A stretch of DNA of 35,373 nt from Allomuricauda sp. (lineage in GTDB: Bacteria; Bacteroidota; Bacteroidia; Flavobacteriales; Flavobacteriaceae), in contig NZ_JANQIH010000189.1 of NCBI RefSeq assembly GCF_028282265.1, forward strand, positions 1 through 35,373, read 5' to 3'. Below, piece by piece: positions 31,986 to 35,373 of this stretch. The notes under the pieces were generated by a model. It made no database searches. It was not told the origin of the DNA and saw nothing but the letters and a program-made list of their open reading frames with translations. The translations under genes and the position numbers were made by a program. Each line of letters begins with the position of its first letter. Within the stretch, counting starts at the first letter, position 1.

Positions 31986-33329
31986 ATGAAGAAATTTGTT
32001 GAGACCATATCGAATATTTGGAAGATAGAAGAGCTAAGGCAACGAATCATCGTTACTTTGGGTCTTCTCTTGGTATACCGTTTCGGTGCCCAAGTAGTTC
32101 TTCCAGGTATTGATACAGCCCAATTGGCTGAGCTATCATCAAATACCGAGCAGGGTATTTTGGGTATTCTGAACGCGTTCACAGGAGGGGCTTTTGCCAA
32201 CGCTTCTGTTTTTGCATTGGGAATTATGCCATACATCTCCGCTTCCATTGTGGTTCAATTGATGGGTATTGCCATTCCGTATCTTCAAAAATTACAGAAG
32301 GAAGGAGAAAGTGGTAGAAAGACCATCAATCAAATCACCCGATGGTTGACCATAGGTATCTGTATTGTTCAAGCACCAGCCTATCTTTACGGTTTGAGTG
32401 CTTTGGGCGTACCGGAAAGTGCCTTTATTTTGGGCAAGGGTCTTGATTTCATCATTCCCTCAGTAATCATTTTGGTTACTGGAACCATTTTCGCCATGTG
32501 GTTGGGTGAGAAAATAACCGACAAAGGTATCGGAAACGGAATCTCTTTGTTGATTATGATCGGTATTATTGCCACCATGCCCCAATCCTTTGTTCAGGAG
32601 TTTATTTCAAGAACCACGAACAACACAGGAGGCATCATGTTTATGTTGATTGAGGTGATTATCTGGTTCTTGGTGATTTTGGCCAGTGTTCTTTTGGTAA
32701 TGGCTATTCGTCAGGTACCTGTTCAATATGCACGAAGAACAGCATCAGGAGGATATGAAAAGAATATGATGGGTACACGGCAGTACATTCCCTTAAAGTT
32801 GAATGCTTCTGGGGTAATGCCAATCATTTTTGCCCAAGCAATCATGTTCGCTCCAAATTTGATTGGTAGAACATTCAATAATACAGCTGTGGGGCAATGG
32901 ATGGAAGTACAGTTTGCTGATATCTTCGGATTGGCCTACAACATTTTGTTCGGTGTTTTGATCATCATCTTTACCTATTTCTATACAGCGATTACGGTTC
33001 CGACCAACAAAATGGCTGATGATTTAAAACGAAGTGGAGGTTTCATACCGGGAATCCGTCCAGGTAAGGAAACCGGAGATTATTTAGATAAAATTATGTC
33101 GTTGATAACCTTCCCAGGGTCTGTCTTCTTGGCACTGTTGGCGGTATTGCCCGCAGTAGTAGTTAAGTTGATGGACGTACAGGCAGGTTGGGCCCTTTTC
33201 TACGGTGGTACATCACTGTTGATTATGGTAGGTGTGGCTATTGATACGGTACAACAAGTAAATTCATATCTGTTGAACAGACATTATGATGGTCTTATGA
33301 AAACAGGTAAAAATAGAAAAGTAGCATAA
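31986..33329 (+). CDS. secY: Protein translocase subunit SecY
   Basis: 447 aa inner-membrane channel of the Sec translocon, with ten predicted membrane segments. Conserved: GILGILNAFTGGAFANASVF after TM1 (plug region), ALGIMPYISASIVVQLM (TM2), YARRTASGGYEKNMMGTRQY (loop before TM7), and DDLKRSGGFIPGIRPGKETG, the cytosolic loop that contacts the ribosome and SecA. It exports the many lipoproteins and barrels seen elsewhere in this window. It lies 9 nt after rplO; infA follows after a 105-nt gap with two heptamer arrays. No secE is expected here. Confidence 0.98.
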   Translation: MKKFVETISNIWKIEELRQRIIVTLGLLLVYRFGAQVVLPGIDTAQLAELSSNTEQGILGILNAFTGGAFANASVFALGIMPYISASIVVQLMGIAIPYLQKLQKEGESGRKTINQITRWLTIGICIVQAPAYLYGLSALGVPESAFILGKGLDFIIPSVIILVTGTIFAMWLGEKITDKGIGNGISLLIMIGIIATMPQSFVQEFISRTTNNTGGIMFMLIEVIIWFLVILASVLLVMAIRQVPVQYARRTASGGYEKNMMGTRQYIPLKLNASGVMPIIFAQAIMFAPNLIGRTFNNTAVGQWMEVQFADIFGLAYNILFGVLIIIFTYFYTAITVPTNKMADDLKRSGGFIPGIRPGKETGDYLDKIMSLITFPGSVFLALLAVLPAVVVKLMDVQAGWALFYGGTSLLIMVGVAIDTVQQVNSYLLNRHYDGLMKTGKNRKVA

Positions 33330-33330
33330 A

Positions 33331-33365
33331 ATTAGAAGTTAGAAGCAAGAGGTTAGAAGTTAGAT
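33331..33365 (+). repeat. Five tandem RTTAGAN-type heptamers after secY
   Basis: ATTAGAA, GTTAGAA, GCAAGAG, GTTAGAA, GTTAGAT in exact 7-nt phase, starting directly after the secY stop codon. The TTAG core can pair with the CTAA of the downstream AACTAAN heptamers. Confidence 0.8.
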
Positions 33366-33397
33366 GGGCTAAATTGACAGAGTACTGAGAAGGGAAC

Positions 33398-33432
33398 AAC
33401 TGATAACTTATAACTGAAAACTAATAACTAAA
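33398..33432 (+). repeat. Five tandem AACTNAN heptamers before infA
   Basis: AACTGAT, AACTTAT, AACTGAA, AACTAAT, AACTAAA, ending 2 nt before the infA ATG. Same unit and same position relative to the start codon as at rpmD. Confidence 0.85.
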
Positions 33433-33434
33433 AT

Positions 33435-33650
33435 ATGGCGAAACAAGCGGCAATAGAACAAGACGGAACCATCATCGAAGCATTGTCAAATGCGATGTTT
33501 CGTGTGGAATTGGAAAATGGACACGTGGTAACAGCCCACATCTCTGGAAAGATGCGTATGCACTACATTAAGTTACTTCCAGGGGATAAAGTGAAGCTGG
33601 AGATGAGTCCATATGATTTAACAAAAGCAAGAATTACTTACAGATACTAA
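33435..33650 (+). CDS. infA: Translation initiation factor IF-1
   Basis: 71 aa, an OB-fold protein that binds the 30S A site during initiation. Conserved: [20 protein letters not shown] (about 9-28), [40 protein letters not shown], and the terminal YRY. The start is chosen for [11 protein letters not shown], which matches relatives. It follows secY after 105 nt that contain two heptamer arrays; rpmJ starts 3 nt after its stop. Its translation may therefore depend on the A-rich repeat region, as no Shine-Dalgarno sequence is seen. Confidence 0.98.
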   Translation: MAKQAAIEQDGTIIEALSNAMFRVELENGHVVTAHISGKMRMHYIKLLPGDKVKLEMSPYDLTKARITYRY

Positions 33651-33653
33651 AAG

Positions 33654-33770
33654 ATGAAAGTAAGAGCATCCATAAAAAAGAGAAGCGCCGAATGCAAAAT
33701 AGTTCGCAGGAAGGGCAGATTGTATGTGATCAACAAGAAGAATCCTAGATTTAAACAAAGACAAGGGTAA
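33654..33770 (+). CDS. rpmJ: 50S ribosomal protein L36 (zinc-free form)
   Basis: 38 aa, too short for the ORF track; translated by hand: [20 protein letters not shown], then [18 protein letters not shown]. The family signature is clear, but only Cys14 of the usual C-x2-C...C...H zinc ribbon remains; the other positions are Ser, Asn and Phe. This is a zinc-free L36 as I recall from other Bacteroidota. It sits between infA (3 nt) and rpsM (2 nt), tightly packed. Confidence 0.97.
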   Translation: MKVRASIKKRSAECKIVRRKGRLYVINKKNPRFKQRQG

Positions 33771-33772
33771 TT

Positions 33773-34147
33773 ATGGCAAGAATTGCAGGTGTAGACATAC
33801 CAAAACACAAGCGTGGCGTTATTTCGCTTACCTATATCTACGGAGTTGGTAAAAGTAGGGCCAAAGAAATTTTGGAAACAGCCAAGGTAAGTGAAGATAC
33901 CAAGGTTTCCGATTGGAACGATGATGAAATCGGTCGAATCAGGGAAGCAGTATCCAGTTTTACCATTGAGGGGGAGCTTCGGTCAGAGACCCAATTGAAC
34001 ATCAAGCGATTGATGGACATCGGGTGCTACCGAGGAATTCGTCACAGATCAGGATTACCGCTTAGAGGTCAGCGTACCAAGAACAACTCTAGGACAAGAA
34101 AAGGAAAGCGTAAAACGGTTGCCAACAAAAAGAAAGCAACTAAATAA
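33773..34147 (+). CDS. rpsM: 30S ribosomal protein S13
   Basis: 124 aa. S13 is at the top of the 30S head, bridging to the 50S subunit and touching P-site tRNA through its basic tail ([14 protein letters not shown]). Conserved: [39 protein letters not shown], and the signature [20 protein letters not shown]. It lies 2 nt after rpmJ and 11 nt before rpsK. In E. coli S4 binds the leader ahead of rpsM; here no room for such a leader exists before rpsM. Confidence 0.98.
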   Translation: MARIAGVDIPKHKRGVISLTYIYGVGKSRAKEILETAKVSEDTKVSDWNDDEIGRIREAVSSFTIEGELRSETQLNIKRLMDIGCYRGIRHRSGLPLRGQRTKNNSRTRKGKRKTVANKKKATK

Positions 34148-34158
34148 TAGATAGGTAT

Positions 34159-34551
34159 ATGGCAAAGGCAAATACTAAGTCGACAAAAAAGCGTAAAGTA
34201 GTTGTAGAATCTACTGGTGAAGCGCACGTAGTTGCTTCTTTCAACAATATCATCATCTCCTTGACCAACAAAAAAGGGGATGTGATTTCTTGGTCTTCAG
34301 CCGGTAAAATGGGTTTTAGGGGATCTAAGAAGAACACTCCTTACGCCGCCCAAGTTGCTGCAGAAGATTGCGCCAAGGTTGCTCATGAAGCAGGTCTTCG
34401 CAAAGTAAAGGTTTTTGTAAAAGGACCAGGCAACGGTAGGGAATCCGCAATTAGAACCATCCATAATTCGGGTATCGAGGTAACTGAAATTGTTGATGTT
34501 ACCCCAATGCCGCACAACGGATGTCGACCTCCAAAAAGAAGAAGAGTTTAA
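34159..34551 (+). CDS. rpsK: 30S ribosomal protein S11
   Basis: 130 aa. S11 forms the 30S platform near the mRNA exit and Shine-Dalgarno helix. It shows [60 protein letters not shown] and the terminal [18 protein letters not shown]. It lies 11 nt after rpsM. The following gap of 100 nt, before rpsD, holds a long interrupted hairpin. Confidence 0.98.
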   Translation: MAKANTKSTKKRKVVVESTGEAHVVASFNNIIISLTNKKGDVISWSSAGKMGFRGSKKNTPYAAQVAAEDCAKVAHEAGLRKVKVFVKGPGNGRESAIRTIHNSGIEVTEIVDVTPMPHNGCRPPKRRRV

Positions 34552-34584
34552 TTTTTAATCATAATGGCCCAAAAGGGTCTTCAC

Positions 34585-34638
34585 GAAAGTGCATTGAAGA
34601 TTATCGAAGGATAAGCCTTAATTCATAATCGCACTTTC
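34585..34638 (+). promoter_or_regulatory. Long interrupted hairpin before rpsD, candidate S4 leader
   Basis: Three coaxial stems: GAAAGTGC (34585-34592)/GCACTTTC (34631-34638); GATTAT (34599-34604)/ATAATC (34625-34630); AAGG (34607-34610)/CCTT (34616-34619). The 5' side has a 6-nt bulge (ATTGAA) while the 3' side of stems 1 and 2 is contiguous. It ends 13 nt before the rpsD start. No T-run follows, so it is not a terminator. Confidence 0.6.
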
Positions 34639-34651
34639 AAAAACAGAGAAG

Positions 34652-35257
34652 ATGGCAAGATACACAGGACCAAAATCAAAAATCGCTAGAAAGTTTGGAG
34701 AAGCGATTTTCGGGGACGATAAGTCTTTCGAGAAAAAAAATTACCCTCCAGGACAACACGGTAATAACAGACGCCGTGGAAAAAAATCAGAATACGCTAT
34801 TCAGTTGATGGAAAAGCAAAAAGCGAAGTACACCTACGGTATTCTGGAAAGACAATTTAGAAACCTATTTACCGAAGCCAAAAGACGTGACGGTGTTACT
34901 GGTGAGGTTTTGCTACAACTATGTGAGTCCCGTTTGGACAATGTAGTGTACAGAATGGGAATCTCTCCTTCAAGACGAGGAGCGCGACAATTGGTTTCGC
35001 ACAGACACATTACCGTTAATGGTAGCGTAGTTAACATACCTTCCTATTCCTTGAGACCAGGGGATGTGGTAGGTGTTCGTGAAAAATCTAAATCCGTTCA
35101 ATCCATTCAAGATTCCTTGGCTGCCAATAGCAGTGTTTACGAATGGATTACCTGGAATTCGGAAAAGAAGGAAGGTACGTTTGTTACCACTCCTGAAAGA
35201 ATTCAAATTCCAGAGAACATCAAGGAACAATTAATCGTCGAGTTATACTCAAAATAA
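34652..35257 (+). CDS. rpsD: 30S ribosomal protein S4
   Basis: 201 aa. S4 starts 30S body assembly and in other bacteria represses its own mRNA. Visible: [40 protein letters not shown], and the S4 RNA-binding domain at about 95-155 ([20 protein letters not shown], then [18 protein letters not shown]). No zinc-binding cysteines at the N-terminus, as in the C-minus form. A strong hairpin ends 13 nt upstream, consistent with autoregulation. rpoA begins 18 nt after the stop. Confidence 0.98.
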   Translation: MARYTGPKSKIARKFGEAIFGDDKSFEKKNYPPGQHGNNRRRGKKSEYAIQLMEKQKAKYTYGILERQFRNLFTEAKRRDGVTGEVLLQLCESRLDNVVYRMGISPSRRGARQLVSHRHITVNGSVVNIPSYSLRPGDVVGVREKSKSVQSIQDSLAANSSVYEWITWNSEKKEGTFVTTPERIQIPENIKEQLIVELYSK

Positions 35258-35275
35258 ATCAACATTAGTCCAAAT

Positions 35276-35373
35276 ATGGCATTACTTAATTTTCAGAAGC
35301 CCGATAAAGTTATAATGATCGATTCAACAGATTTCGAAGGGAAATTTGAATTTCGCCCTTTGGAGCCTGGTTA
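35276..35373 (+). CDS. rpoA: RNA polymerase alpha subunit, 5' end only
   Basis: The ATG at 35276 opens a frame that runs off the window (32 full codons seen). [20 protein letters not shown] followed by [12 protein letters not shown] is the N-terminus of Bacteroidota RpoA, whose PLEPG(Y) motif lies in the assembly domain. Its position right after rpsD is the standard alpha-operon order; rplQ is expected next outside the window. Confidence 0.93.
   Translation, partial: MALLNFQKPDKVIMIDSTDFEGKFEFRPLEPG

Noticed and set aside
33331-33432. Heptamer arrays as a CRISPR array
   Set aside because: Units are 7 nt without spacers of constant size and there are no cas genes.

Overview
The window looks like a chromosomal segment of a marine-type Flavobacteriaceae (Bacteroidota). 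The evidence is a SusC/SusD outer-membrane pair, loosely defined lipoboxes, a good Bacteroidota promoter (TTTG, 19 nt, TAnnTTTG) in front of rpsL, a str operon without tuf, and zinc-free forms of S14 and L36. The genus cannot be fixed from the sequence alone.

Left end (1-2707): three unrelated, poorly characterised minus-strand genes (a secreted protein cut by the window edge, a lipoprotein, and a membrane-anchored coiled-coil protein). They are separated by 200-290 nt spacers rich in hairpins. Two spacers share end motifs, and one gene is flanked by exact 11-nt inverted repeats. This resembles a cassette array and may be integron-like.

Housekeeping block (2708-11181): radC, a deacetylase-fold protein with no visible NodB metal site, and a YjjG-type nucleotidase are packed together. 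They are followed by a cell-envelope trio (lipoprotein, DUF5723-type barrel, secreted protein). Then come convergent rarA, a rhomboid protease, and convergent rlmB.

Accessory block (11182-19109): two tandem minus-strand RiPP precursors of the Bacteroidota class I lanthipeptide type lie just upstream of rlmB. The second, 53 aa, is absent from the ORF track. They have tandem intrinsic terminators and no modification or export genes in view. A secreted protein of unknown function and a strong bidirectional terminator follow. Next is a three-gene minus-strand operon: SusC-like TonB-dependent transporter, SusD-like lipoprotein and a third lipoprotein, probably one nutrient-uptake system with unknown substrate.

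Ribosomal block (19559-35373): rpsL-rpsG-fusA-rpsJ, an intrinsic terminator, then rplC-rplD-rplW-rplB-rpsS-rplV-rpsC-rplP-rpmC-rpsQ-rplN-rplX-rplE-rpsN-rpsH-rplF-rplR-rpsE-rpmD-rplO-secY-infA-rpmJ-rpsM-rpsK-rpsD-rpoA (partial). The genes are ordinary, but the gaps hold most of the unexplained structure. There are competing hairpins in the rpsL leader, a REP-like palindrome, a terminator and a branched leader between rpsJ and rplC. Arrays of five heptamers sit directly before the rpmD and infA start codons. A long interrupted hairpin lies just before rpsD and is a candidate S4 autoregulatory site. rpmD (59 aa) and rpmJ (38 aa) were recovered by hand because they are too short for the ORF track.
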